From the NCBI GenBank assembly GCA_022457065.1, contig JAJGBQ010000002.1:2294001-2358000 (forward strand): 64,000 nt of DNA. Direction: 5' to 3'. A program made the translations under genes and the position numbers. Below, piece by piece: positions 1-10,671 of the stretch. The notes below the pieces were generated by a model. It did not search any database and was not told where the DNA came from. It worked only from the letters and a program-made list of their open reading frames with translations. How positions within the stretch are numbered: position 1 is the first letter of the stretch; each line of letters begins with the position of its first letter. This DNA is from Curvularia sp. ZM96. Its lineage: Eukaryota; Ascomycota; Dothideomycetes; Pleosporales; Pleosporaceae.

Positions 1-335
1 CCCCTTAAGATCTCTTGGTATACGGTTTGTGGTACGCCTAAGATAAGGTTAAGTTGAGGAGTTTCGCCGCAACCGAGTCGCAGACGCGACCAGCCACAAC
101 GGTGTGGCTCAGCTGCGCGCTGGACCCTGGAAATGTTATTTTGGTGTCTTGACTGGTCTTCAGCCCCGCAATTACTCACTCAGCTTGCAAGACTAGCAGT
201 CACCCATTCAGCTGAGCCCAAAACAGCGGTAAACCGGTACTCTTGTTTTCCTCAATTTATTGTATTTAAGCCTCTTATTCCCTTCTTTCGGCGAGGTTTG
301 TGAAGCACACTAACCGCCTCTCCATATACCCCGCC
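1..335. other. upstream region of the tyrosyl-tRNA synthetase gene
   Basis: No coding region is seen here. The stretch ends in a pyrimidine-rich leader just before the ATG at 336 and probably holds the core promoter and 5' UTR of the gene that follows. An ATG-less frame continues upstream of 336, but nothing in it looks like protein. Confidence 0.5.
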
Positions 336-1751
336 ATGGCCGACACAATGGCCGACCCCGCCGCTATTCTCGACGAGATTGCCGTGATCGAGAAGCGAAT
401 TGAAGAAGCGCAGACACAGCTCAAAGATGCAAAGGAAAGGTTACGAAAGGCGCAAGATGCGGCGTATGTGGGCCCGAGCACAAGCATGACGGCGGAAGAG
501 AAGATGGCGCTCATCAAAGTCAACTTGGCTGAGGTGCTGAACCCGGAGATTATGGACGAGGCCTTGAAGAAGCAAGGTCACCTGAAGGTCTACTGGGGTA
601 CTGCCACAACAGGGCGCCCTCACTGCGGATACGTACGTCGTTGTGGTCGGGATGGAGTCGTGTGCACTGCTAACAGACTGATGTAGTTCGTGCCTATCCT
701 CAAGCTTGCGCAATTCCTCGCAGCAGGCTGCCACGTTAAGATCCTTCTCGCTGATATCCACGGTTTCCTCGACAACCTCAAAGCACCCATTGAGCTCGTC
801 AAGTACCGCGCCCAATACTACCGCTTTACTATTACCGCATTGCTGAAGGCTGTCAAAGTACCAATTGAAAAGCTGGAGTTTGTTCTGGGTTCGAGCTACG
901 AATTGAATGCAGACTACACAATGGACCTGTTACGACTGGCGAGTATAACGAGCGAGGCTGCTGCGAAGAAGGCTGGTGCCGAAGTCGTCAAGCAGACAGA
1001 GAACGCCCCATTGAGTGGACTTCTCTACCCCCTCATGCAGGCTCTCGACGAGCAGTACCTTGATGTGGATGTTCAATTCGGTGGTGTAGACCAACGTAAG
1101 ATTTTCGCGCTCGCAAAGGACATACTGCCCAAGATCGGTTACAAGGAGCGCGCCCACTTGATGAACCCCATGGTCCCTGGTCTGCAAGGTGGAAAGATGA
1201 GCGCCTCGGACCCAGACTCCAAGATCGATGTTCTCGACGATGCAGATGTGGTCAAGCGCAAGCTCAAGAAAGCGCACGCGGCGCCAAAGATTGTCGAGGA
1301 AAATGGTGTTCTCAGCTTTGTCGAATACGTACTTCTTCCTGCTGGCCATCTCATCTATGGTGAGCCCCAATTCGTCGTCAAGCGTCGTGAGGGCGAACCC
1401 CTCGTCTACAAGGATATCGCAAAGATGCAAGAAGACTACAGAAACGACGTCCTCACTCCCCAGGATCTCAAGCCTGCTGTCACAGAAGCCCTGATCACTC
1501 TGCTCGAACCTGTACAAAAGGAGTTCCAGGCCAACCCTGAATGGAAGGAGGTCCAGCAAAAGGCTTACCCACCACCACCCGTGGTTAAGAAGGAGAAGAA
1601 GGTCAAGAACAAGGGTACATTCCACCCGAAGAAGAATGTTGAAGCCAAGCCAGATGGCCATGTTGAGGGTGCGGACAAGGCAACCGTAGATGTGGGTACT
1701 GAGGGAGGCGAGAAGGCTATCCAGGATTTGACTCTGGACGAGAAGAAGTAA
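336..1751 (+). CDS. TYS1: cytosolic tyrosyl-tRNA synthetase
   Basis: Exons 336-632 and 687-1751 (54-nt intron) give about 452 aa. This class I synthetase charges tRNA-Tyr in the cytosol. The HIGH-type motif reads PHCGY and is interrupted by the intron right after its Tyr. Tyrosine-pocket segments such as LLADIHGFLDN and NADYTMDLLRLAS follow, and the KMSKS loop is KMSASDPDSK. The first 60 residues form a charged helix. The carboxyl end is a Lys-rich tail (KKEKKVKNKG and on) and there is no EMAPII-like domain, as in yeast Tys1 but with longer ends (yeast about 394 aa). The start is the first ATG in a CCGCC context; a second in-frame ATG lies 15 nt downstream. The gene converges on LRO1. Confidence 0.95.
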
Positions 1752-1983
1752 GAATAGAGCTTTGTAAGGATAGAGATACACGTTTCAAAATAGAAATAAA
1801 TTTAAAAAGAAAAAGAGAATTGATTAGTCTATGGTATCATGCTGTCAAGTCATTCCACGTCAGCCACCATTCAACCTCATAACCTATCTAACGCACACAG
1901 CTCACGTAAAAATACTACTCAGCTTCTCTTCTTTCGCTGATACAACTAAAGCTTGTTTGGCGCATCTATCAGCCTTGCCGTGT

Positions 1984-4033
1984 CTACTCCTCTTCCTCGT
2001 ATATCTTGACCTTTTCCGCATACTCGCGGATATTCGAGTGAATCGTTTCTTCAATCAACTCGCCCCTTCCGCCTGCAACCTGCAAGATCAAATCGTTCAA
2101 GGACATGCGACCCAGGATGTCGACGTGGTCCGCTGTGATTGTGCGTTAGCAAAAGGTATGTATGTATAGAAGGAAAGGGAGAAAAAGTAGACCTACCAGT
2201 ATTCGGCCCGCCTCTCGGACTAAACCGATCAGGCTCATGTTTCATCTCAAACGTCGTGACTTTTACGCCAGCGGGGTTGTACCTCTTGAGCTTCCACCCT
2301 TTGGCACACATGTATCCGCTACTGAGCAAATTGACAGTGCCGTCTCCTTCTCCCATGACGACGCCGTGGTCGACATTACCCTCGGTATACACGGTGTCGA
2401 GTGTGACGTTGAGTCCACTGACGGGATCGTCGTCGCTACGGTAGTAATATGCACGCTCCGTCTCCTTGCCGATGCCGTAGAAACAGTAGATCTTCAGGTT
2501 GGGAGCAAGTGGTAAACGGGTTTCAAGGGGGTTGACCCATTTGGCAGGGATAAGTTGGTTGTCTTCGACTTGCTTAGTCGTGTGTGCTACGCCGTGGGAG
2601 TAGGATGTTTGGATCATCTTTTTGTACCAAGATTCTGTGTTTCTGAAGAGGAAGGGGAGACTCTCGTCGACGGTGATGTTCTTTTTCGTCAAGGTGGAAT
2701 TAGCATTACGGAAGCGGATGAAATTGCCGTAGGTCCCGTTTTGGCCGGGAGCGTCGTCGGGAGCGCCAGATTCATCGCCCCAGACGGCGTTTCCGCCAAG
2801 GGGCAGCATGGAGGAGAGACCAGGCATTGCGCGGAAGATTTCGGCGCGCTCAGAGCGTGACAGGAAACGGTCGAGGCCGTAGACGGCGAAGGCATTGAGT
2901 TGGGCTGTATCTTTCATTTCACCGGAGAGCACGGCGGGAACGTCCTTCACGGCGCCGAGCATGCAGCCTGAGATGTTGATCCAAGAGTCGATATATGCAT
3001 CTACCCAGCCCGGACCACCGCCACCATACCCTTCTGCTTCGACCCAGTGAAGAAAGTAGTACAGTACCTGTGAGCCCATCGAGTGTGAAAGAAGGACGAC
3101 CTTTTTGTTCGATACGCGGACAGCAACTTCGATATGGGACTTGAGGCGAGTAAAGTACTGGTCGCGGATTTCATAGTTCATGTACGACATGCGCCAGTCA
3201 TATGCTGCAGTGAAGGCATTTCCTGGGTCGTACCCTATCGTCGCGAGGTTCTCAAGAATCTTGTTCCATATCCAGTATCCAGTTATGAAGAAGTCTGCTG
3301 CATCGAACCCTTGCGCTGCGCGGAGTTTGATACCTGGAGGGTCCATACCTGTATCTTTATCCAGCATAATGTGCCGCTTCCATTGTGCCTTGTCGAGGAC
3401 TAATGCGCGCATCATAGTCCATGATCCCCAGAGTCTCTTCCTGAAGTACTGTCTTGAGTTTTCCTCTGTGCCCCACGACTCCAGGCCAGTGGAGATAACA
3501 CCAGGTATCATTATAACAGGGTGCTTGGCTTTTATACCCTGCTTCTGCGCATGCAGACCGACGGCAAAGGAATCGTAGTTTACGGCGTCTCGTTCGGTTT
3601 TCTACTTGAGTTGGGAAAGTCAGCCACCGTCCCTCTCTTTTACCCTTAGGGCTGGTCGTGTACCCATCAGGAATACACGTACCTGCAACTGCTGCGCGCT
3701 CTTCACAAAGTTATCTGGCAGCGCTTCCAGAATCGCCTCGAGGTTCATCTCTCCAAAACCACTAAGGTCGATCATGTCATTGTTGCTCGCGAAGAAGCCG
3801 GCAACTAGCAACCCAAATATCCCACCAAGAGCGAAGACCCAAAAGTTCCTCCTCTTCTTGTGTTTCCCTTGTTGCTTTAGCGTCGCCAGCTGCTCCTCGG
3901 TAATCAGTCGCATATTCGGTGGCCGTTTACCACTCGGTGCTGGTGAGGGTACGCGCAAAAGCTCAGATGTCGAATCTTGTGCTTCGCCATTGCTGCCACC
4001 GCTGCCGCCAAAGCGGCGTCTCAGGAAGGACAT
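1984..4033 (-). CDS. LRO1: phospholipid:diacylglycerol acyltransferase (PDAT)
   Basis: Exons 4033-3683, 3601-2197 and 2132-1984 give 634 aa, close to yeast Lro1 (661). The enzyme moves an acyl group from the sn-2 position of a phospholipid to diacylglycerol, making triacylglycerol at the ER without acyl-CoA. A short basic cytosolic head is followed by one membrane segment (about residues 64-82) and then a large luminal LCAT-type alpha/beta-hydrolase domain. The nucleophile is in SHSMG (Ser about 291). The acidic residue is probably in GEGDGTVN. The catalytic His is in ADHVDIL, just inside the last exon, so correct splicing of intron 2 is needed for an active enzyme. The gene is divergent from NAA30, 236 bp apart. 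Confidence 0.95.
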
Positions 4034-4269
4034 CTGCAGAGACTTGTTTGGAGGGGTATTCAGGTGACGGAATGGTGGTGACTAGCAGAAATCCCACGGC
4101 ACGAGGACTGTTTTGCTCTCTTCGCCAATGTCCGAAACCTCCGACATGTGACGGAATGATCAGCGCAAGGGTCTCGAAGGCACGTTGCCGCCGTTTGCCA
4201 AGCCGGGGGTCCTCTCCGCAGCCCTACCCAGGCACCTCTGGCCTTCACAAAGTCACTTCCACGCGCGAC

Positions 4270-4972
4270 ATGGCCGAAAATGACAATGGGGCTTCTGCGG
4301 TTGAAGCTGCAAAGACAGTCGAGGCTAGAGACCTGAAGGAGTCGGACTTGCAATATGTTCAATACGAACCTTCGAAAGAAGAGCAATACCTCCCCGCCAT
4401 CCGCCAGCTAATCTCAAAGGACCTCTCTGAGCCGTACAGTATCTATGTGTACCGGTATTTTCTGTACCAATGGGGTGATCTTTGCTACATGGTATATATT
4501 GCCCATGCTTGTCGCCTGTTCCTCACATAATGTTCGCTGACATATCATTTCCTAGGCGCTCTCCCCCACCAATGCTCTAATTGGTGTGATAACATGTAAA
4601 CTCGAACCGCACCGCTCAGGCACCTATAGAGGCTATGTTGCAATGCTTGCGACTCAGCAAGAATACCGAGGTCGCGGCATAGCTACCAAGCTTGTCCGGC
4701 TGGCAGTAGACGCCATGGCCGCTCGCGATGCCGATGAGATAGTTTTGGAGACGGAAGTGTCCAACACAGCGAGTCTGAAGTTATATGAAAGGCTAGGCTT
4801 CATAAGAAGCAAGAGGCTGCATCGGTACTACCTGAATGGGAACGCAGCATTCAGGCTGATACTCTACTTGAAGGAGGGAACAGCTCTGAAACGACCAGAT
4901 CACGCTGCGCATGGTGAGATGGGTGAGATGCATGGCTTGAGGAGACCAGATGATGCGGAGTTATATTCATGA
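4270..4972 (+). CDS. NAA30: N-alpha-acetyltransferase 30, NatC catalytic subunit
   Basis: Exons 4270-4491 and 4556-4972 (64-nt intron) give 212 aa. NatC (Naa30/Mak3 with Naa35 and Naa38) acetylates co-translationally the N termini of proteins starting Met plus a bulky hydrophobic residue. The GNAT fold is clear: YFLYQWGDLCYMALSPTN at the peptide-binding edge, the acetyl-CoA loop in QEYRGRGIATKL, and the ending LETEVSNTASLKLYERLGF. About 40 poorly conserved residues precede the domain, and a short His/Met-containing tail follows. The first Met after the long upstream frame (4270) was chosen because the upstream part of that frame overlaps the divergent promoter shared with LRO1. Confidence 0.93.
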
Positions 4973-5565
4973 ACTCGGAGCTTGTGCAGGCAGGTAGGTA
5001 GCTTTTGTTACTCTGCGCCAGCATTTCTAAGCTATTAACAGGCTGTGCCATACATTCCGCGGTATGCCATGCCGAAACCCAAAACATCCCCTATGGTTCT
5101 TCTCGGTCCAGTGTGTGCCTCCATCATACTTTCAGGAAGTGGCATAAACACTACAGTGCGAAAGCTTCCAACATCGAGGAGCAAGGCACATGGTCGGCGA
5201 CGCCCGCCCATGCTGGCGAGCAACCCAGACGAGCCCTGGGGCCTATTCGGAGATCTATTGCAATATAAAAGATATCAAGCACGCATGTGATCTTGCACGA
5301 CGGCATCGCGTTGAAGACTTAATGAGTTGATTGCTAATGTACAATGAGAGCTGGTTAGCCAGAAATTTACCCAGCTCATCTGGGATATCACTTCCTGTTT
5401 TGTTCATCCAGGCCGTTCTCGAGCAGAAGGATCAGCGGCTCCTGTTCAAGGAGCGATCGAGTATCGATCAACCGTCACACACTTAGATACATGTGTACCC
5501 TCGTCAATGGGCGTGGGCGTGGACATCATGCCAGGCCGTCGATTATATGCACCAAGATCTGCATC
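4973..5565. other. intergenic, possible small ORF
   Basis: This stretch lies between the convergent 3' ends of NAA30 and the coiled-coil gene. The only notable item is an 81-codon plus-strand frame at 5045-5290 with several early Met codons. I cannot match it to a family and see no splice context or codon bias that would make it a gene. Otherwise it is probably 3' UTR sequence. Confidence 0.4.
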
Positions 5566-6748
5566 TCAGAACCTCATACGTCTCTTACGTTTTGTTTGGT
5601 ACTCAGGTAACTGGTGAGGATATTCCTGTGACGGTTCCTCAAGAGACGGTGTCCTCGACATTTGCATCAGAACCGAAGAGTGTTCAAGTTCTGTTCGTGG
5701 ACGCTTGTTTGAAGTTTGTTCCATATCGATGTCGTCCATCGGTTCTTGCTTCACCAATGAGTCCTTTGAATCCCAACGGCTGGGTCGTTCGCATGCACGT
5801 GGATGCCCCAATGGAACGTTGTTTGAGCCAGTCCTGTTGCGTGGCTCTCCAACCGGAGGAGGCTCGTATAGATCTCGATATGGGTCATGTTCGATTGGTA
5901 TAGAAGCAATGAGACTTGCTCGAGCAGGGTTCATTGTAGCAGTCCCAACGGGCGCGACATACTCTCGCTGAGCCTGTATGTCACTGAAGGCCTGAACAAG
6001 CCTATCGTACTTCGCTGCCTTCTCAGCAAGTCCGTTCGGTCCCTCTACTCTGGCTCTTGTGTCAAGTTGCTCCTCTTTCAACCTCTTTTCTTCAGCGATG
6101 AGGTTGTACAGGCCCTGTAGGCCTCCAACCTCATTTAATGCGATTCGGACCAAATGCGTTTCCGAAACCAGGTCTTCGAGCTCATGGACGCCGCCGACCT
6201 TGTTGATCAGCGGGCGTATCGACTCCATTTGCGATACGAGTGCATGGAGCCCTCCAGCCTCTCGGATGATTGGTTTGAGCACATCAGCTTGGAGGGCCTT
6301 AGCACGCATACCCTCGCGGCCAGCCTCAGCACGCAGTTGCTCAATGCTGACCGACTGCTCCTCGGGAGAGGAGAAGCCGCAAATCACGTCGACGTATGCT
6401 GAGCAGAGCTTGTGAAGCTCTTCATGCCTTTGATTGAGTCTGTCATATCGCTGATCGAGCGCTTTGTATTCGTTAGCGGCGAGTTGAACCTGACCTAGTC
6501 GAACTCTTATTATTAACTCCGTCGACAAGACGGTTATACTTACTGCGCAGCGTGTCGGCGTCCTTGTCTGCGGCCATGGCCATACGCTCGAAATCATCAC
6601 TGAGCAGCCAGGCTGAAGAGGAGGCAACTGTGCCCTTTTCCAACTCACTGCCTTCAAGCTTGATGTGCGTCTCCTCTTCCGGATTGGGCACGCTCTCTGG
6701 GTCTGTGGGCGGCATCTTGTCTGTGGTTGTATTTGTAGGCGTGTACAT
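5566..6748 (-). CDS. coiled-coil protein with GG-repeats and a nuclear-type basic tail, unknown function
   Basis: Exons 6748-6544 and 6494-5566 (49-nt intron) give 377 aa. I do not recognise the family. The amino end is acidic and Pro/Thr-rich. Residues about 70-110 and 195-240 are heptad-like charged helices. Between them are three spaced copies of a motif with a Gly-Gly pair and hydrophobic spacing: EAGGLHALV (about 147), KVGGVHELEDLV (about 167) and EVGGLQGLYNLI (about 190). A related GPNGLAEK follows near 220. The last third is polar, with acidic patches and basic clusters (SNKRPRTE, KRKRRMRF at the very end) that resemble nuclear localisation signals. The start at 6748 gives a consistent frame into exon 2; upstream frames are not coding-like. 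Confidence 0.75.
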
Positions 6749-7058
6749 GCGGATGCCAAAGTGCTACGAGCCGATTGGAGTTGATGTGCAAGCTTGTTAC
6801 GGTGAGAGCAGTGTCCGTTTGCTTGCCATGACTAATCCATGGGTGCTAAGGGTAGGTGCAAGAATCATGCCACGAGACAATGACAAACGCCGGCGAGACC
6901 CACAAGGCAGTAGCACTTCACCACTACTTTCACACATCACGGCAGCATCTTCACCACGATTTGAAGTGACATAAGAACAATTCCAGGCATGCTTTCCAAT
7001 AAAATACATTGCGGTTCTATGCAAGTTTTCAACGTTCAATTTGTTCTAACATATGTCC
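6749..7058. other. intergenic, no gene seen
   Basis: This 310 bp separates the start of the minus-strand coiled-coil gene from the stop of the minus-strand hydrolase gene. It should hold the promoter of the former and the terminator of the latter. I see no ORF with coding character. Confidence 0.4.
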
Positions 7059-9046
7059 TTACTGTACAAAAGGCAACACCACGTGACTCGCATAGTCCCC
7101 ACCCACATGCACTCGATGCGTTCCCTTATTTCTCTCCTCCAGCTCTACCTTCTTCCTCGGCCCAAATTCCTGCACCAATGGATACTCTCCACTAACCTGC
7201 ACACTGATGCTTTCACCAGCCTCAAAGTCGACGCCCATAGCCCACAAACCAATCTCGAGCTTGACAACCTCACCCGGGGGGATCTTCTGCACTTCGTCGT
7301 GCGTGTGGAAAGGATATTGCGGATGTATCGATTTCGAGGCGTCGATCTTGCGGTGAGAAGCGCGTAGGATGCCGGAAGGGCCGTAGTAGATCATCAGGTT
7401 GCTGTAGTCTGACTCGGGTATGTCGGATGCTTTTGAGTACGGCGCTGCTGACCAGGGAATGTTAATGGCGATCATGGGCTTGCCTAGGGAATCGAGCTTT
7501 CTTATCAGGACGTAGACTATCATATCGTTGAAGTCTGGGCAAGACATGTACAGCACGGCCTTCGGAAGACCCATGAGGCGTGTAGGCTTGTCGAATTTCA
7601 TGGTGAAGGCCACATGCGAGATGGGTGATGTGTTGCTTTCGGAGTTATATGAAAGAATGCTTGTTTGTTTTGGTGGAGAGGGTTGGAGGGTGTTGTCGCC
7701 ACTGAGGTACAGTGTACGGTAATCGGTTCGTGGTATCGGGAAGTCCTCTTCAATAATAGGATATATCGCTTCCTTGTCACCGTACGTGAGGGATGCCATG
7801 CGCACATGCGGTGTCTTTTCCCAGTGGTTCTTCTCATTCTTGAGGTAGCAATCGAAAAAGGAGGCGAGCTCGTCAACGGATTCTTGGACGGCCCAGAGAT
7901 CATACCATTCTTGATATGGGTCCCAGCGGAGCCACTTGTCTTTGGTATTGACTTGCATCCAACCTCTTATTGAGCCCATAGTATGAACCTGTGACATACA
8001 ATTAGAATAATATCTTTGAGGGTTGAAAAATTACGTACAAAGCTTGAATAAGAGGCGACGACGTATGTTGGAATATTGATCTTGGAGATTTCTGCACTGG
8101 AAGACAAATGTTAGCCGGAGTCCCCTGTATCTTATCGGAAGGTGCTTACCGCTTATCTTCCCAGTAGGGGTTCATTGTGGAAGAACGTCGATACATCTCC
8201 TTGAAGTCCTCAAGCCCATTTTTCCCACGAATGACGTGCTCAGTGATGAAATCAAATAGCCCGTTATCCCACGCACCACCACGTACAAATTGTTCTCGGT
8301 AAAGGTCGCCACACGCTTCCCATGGCGCTATGGCTTTCAGAGAGGGCGGCTGTGTTGCAGCAATGAACCACTGCACGATACCAAGATGTGAGTTTCCAGC
8401 AAGCCCGATAGAGCCATTGCACCTGTAGGGCTGTTAACTCATATACTTACCCTGCAATCGGCAAACTTTACCAGTCCTTTTTTGCGAGTTCCTCGATCAC
8501 GTCGTGCCCGTCCTCGCCTTCTTGTTTTCCCATGATGACAATGTCTCCATCTGAGTCGCCCGCACCTCGCGCATCAACGTTGACGACCGCGAATCCTCGA
8601 GGGCAGTATTCTGCTGGATCTGGCCCTTCAAAGCGTTCAAGACCGCTAAGGCAACCTTTGGGGACGCCGCAGCCCCATTTGACCTACGGCATGTCAGCCG
8701 TTGCATTGGTTTCAAGAGAACTGTTCTGACCAACCTTAGACATCATGTCGATTCCGGTGTGCTTTTTGCCAAAGGGGCTCCAGGCAACGATGGCGGGCAC
8801 CTTCAAAGCACCACTCCCTTCGCTGCTGCAGGGCCGGTAGATATCACAGTACAAAGTGCATCCATCTCTGACCTTGACAGCCACATCATGTTCCACAATC
8901 AGATCTTCTGAGAGTGTGCGAGCGCCTTCACGGCTTTGGTATCCCTTTGGAAGGGTCTCTTTGCGTGGATTGAAGCCTTGATACCCATTTTCACCTACCT
9001 TGGGTGGTTTTACGGCAAGATTCGCGACTTGGAAAGCGAGAGGCAT
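7059..9046 (-). CDS. CocE/NonD-type hydrolase, X-Pro dipeptidyl-peptidase (S15) family
   Basis: Five exons (9046-8735, 8683-8472, 8422-8150, 8096-8039, 7988-7059) with four introns of 49-53 nt give 594 aa. The family hydrolyses acyl esters or X-Pro peptide bonds with a Ser-Asp-His triad. Visible features are the entry strand DGCTLYCDIYRP, VNVDARGAGDSDG before the nucleophile, the nucleophile elbow GLAGNSHLG (after the WCNG motif spliced across intron 2), and a carboxyl-terminal jelly-roll domain from about residue 360 with HPQYPFHTHDEV. No signal peptide is seen, so it is probably intracellular. It is divergent from the PhyH dioxygenase gene across 477 bp and is the left edge of the putative cluster. 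The substrate cannot be told from sequence. Confidence 0.88.
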
Positions 9047-9523
9047 GGTTGAGTTGGTAGAGGATGGATATCTACCTGGCGTGTAGCAAGCAGATAAAGA
9101 GAACCCTCCGCGGTTTTGATGCAGCGCACGACTGCTCGTGGGTCCATTGTTTGAGTCTCCCGACCGTACTCGGCCGCGATACTTCTGCCGACGGTCTTGC
9201 CCAATGTGGAGAGTTATTCACACTGCGAACACGATTTGTGTCGGTATGTGGAGATGCTGGGGTTGCTGGGGTTGCGGGTCGCAACTGCATGGGGATTCCC
9301 GTCCGTACTCGACCGAGCTGTGCTAAAGGATCCACTCACCCAACACCGAGGCTCGTGGATCCCTGCCGCGAACGGCCGTGAACGGGTGGGAAAGTGTTTA
9401 GAACTGAAGGGTGTTGATAGTAGAGAAGTATATATGTACGAACAGCCTTATGTGGCCAGAGTTGATTCACTATCTATCCATCTCTTTAGAGCAAGCTTAA
9501 CAATCTAACTTTGACTCATCATC
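9047..9523. promoter_or_regulatory. divergent promoter shared by the hydrolase and PhyH genes
   Basis: The region is 477 bp between two divergent starts. It contains two nearly identical 17-bp elements: CCGACCGTACTCGGCCG at 9160-9176 and CCGTCCGTACTCGACCG at 9299-9315 (15 of 17 identical). Each carries CCG half-sites of the sort bound by Zn2Cys6 regulators. A 9-bp direct tandem repeat (GCTGGGGTT, about two and a half units) lies near 9255-9280. A regulatory role is inferred from position and duplication. Confidence 0.5.
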
Positions 9524-10623
9524 ATGGCACCATACCTCGACGGCGAACAAGGCGCCCAGCAGACATATGGCGACTGGAGAGATGACTTCTACGAAAAGGG
9601 CTATGTGGTCCTAAAGGGTGTAATTCCCAAAGAGCGAGCTCTCAAGTACCGCAACAAGATGCTGGACTGGCTCAGTACCTTCCCTAACAACTTCGACATC
9701 AACAACCCAGAGACATGGACCAAAGAGAATCTCCCTCAAAGCTTCAAGAATGGCATGTACCTCAACTACTGTGCTGCCCACGAGAAGTATGTTTGGGAGG
9801 CTAGGCAGTAAGTCCCGTTCATTTGCTCGAAATCTATAAGCGACGAATGTTGACGTTGTACGCTGTAGAGAACCTGGCGTTCTGGCTGCGTTTGAGAAGC
9901 TTTGGAACACAAACGAACTTATCGTATCATACGACACTATCAACCTCACTCTACCCAATGCTTCGAAGATGGGTGGCTCCAAGCCGTGGCCGCACGTCGA
10001 CCAAGCGCCTGAACGACAAGGCCTATCCTGCGTACAAGGCATCATCAACCGTAAGCAACATACTCAATTTTCTCCTGATAGATCACAACCCAACTTACTA
10101 ACAACGTCTAGTTTCTGAAGCTGGACCCCAAGATGGAGGCCTCGTCGTAATGGAAGGCAGTGCGAAGCTCTTCGATAAGTTTTTCAAGCAGCACCCACCG
10201 GACCGAACCAAGGGCCCTCTGGCAGCCCTTCACTACGATTTCTACCCCTTCCAGGAATCAGACGTGAAGTGGTATGAAGATCAAGGCTGCAAGCTAGTCA
10301 AGGTGTGCGCTGAGCCCGGTGACTTGATCCTCTGGGACTCGCGTCAGATGCACTACGCCGTGTACCCTGAGACCGATAACATCCGTACAATCATATACGC
10401 TTGTTATACTCCAGCAGCCATGGCATCCAAAGAAGATTTAGAGAAGAAGAAGGAAATCTTTGAGAAGTGGGAGGCGACCACACATTGGCCACACATCAAC
10501 ATCCACTCACAAGGTAAAGCCATGGTGGATGGTAAGATTGATCCATGGGAAAGGACTGAGCCGCTGGAGAAGCCTGAGTTGACGGAAAAGCTGCTCAAGC
10601 TGGCGGGAGTCAAGCCGTATTGA
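9524..10623 (+). CDS. phytanoyl-CoA dioxygenase (PhyH) family Fe(II)/2-oxoglutarate oxygenase
   Basis: Exons 9524-9807, 9869-10050 and 10112-10623 give 325 aa. The family hydroxylates an unactivated carbon using Fe(II), O2 and 2-oxoglutarate. The iron triad is visible as HVD (His137, Asp139, in PWPHVDQAP) and the distal His236 in RQMHYAVYP, with Arg247 (NIRTIIYA) placed to hold 2-oxoglutarate. No targeting signal or PTS1/PTS2-like peroxisomal end is evident (ends VKPY), so a cytosolic role in specialised metabolism is likelier than classic phytanoyl-CoA oxidation. It converges on the regulator gene with only 48 bp between stops. Confidence 0.9.
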
Positions 10624-10671
10624 AAATGTAGTGTTGATAGCAGCGTTGTTGTTTCCTTGTATAGCGGACTT

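Noticed and set aside
930..1781. 283-codon minus-strand frame opposite the tyrosyl-tRNA synthetase
   Set aside because: It mirrors the strongly biased coding strand, is Leu-rich without domains, and lies wholly over a sure gene.
5045..5290. 81-codon plus-strand frame between NAA30 and the coiled-coil gene
   Set aside because: It has several Met codons and a plausible ending but no family, no splice context and no codon bias. Kept only as a note under the intergenic entry.
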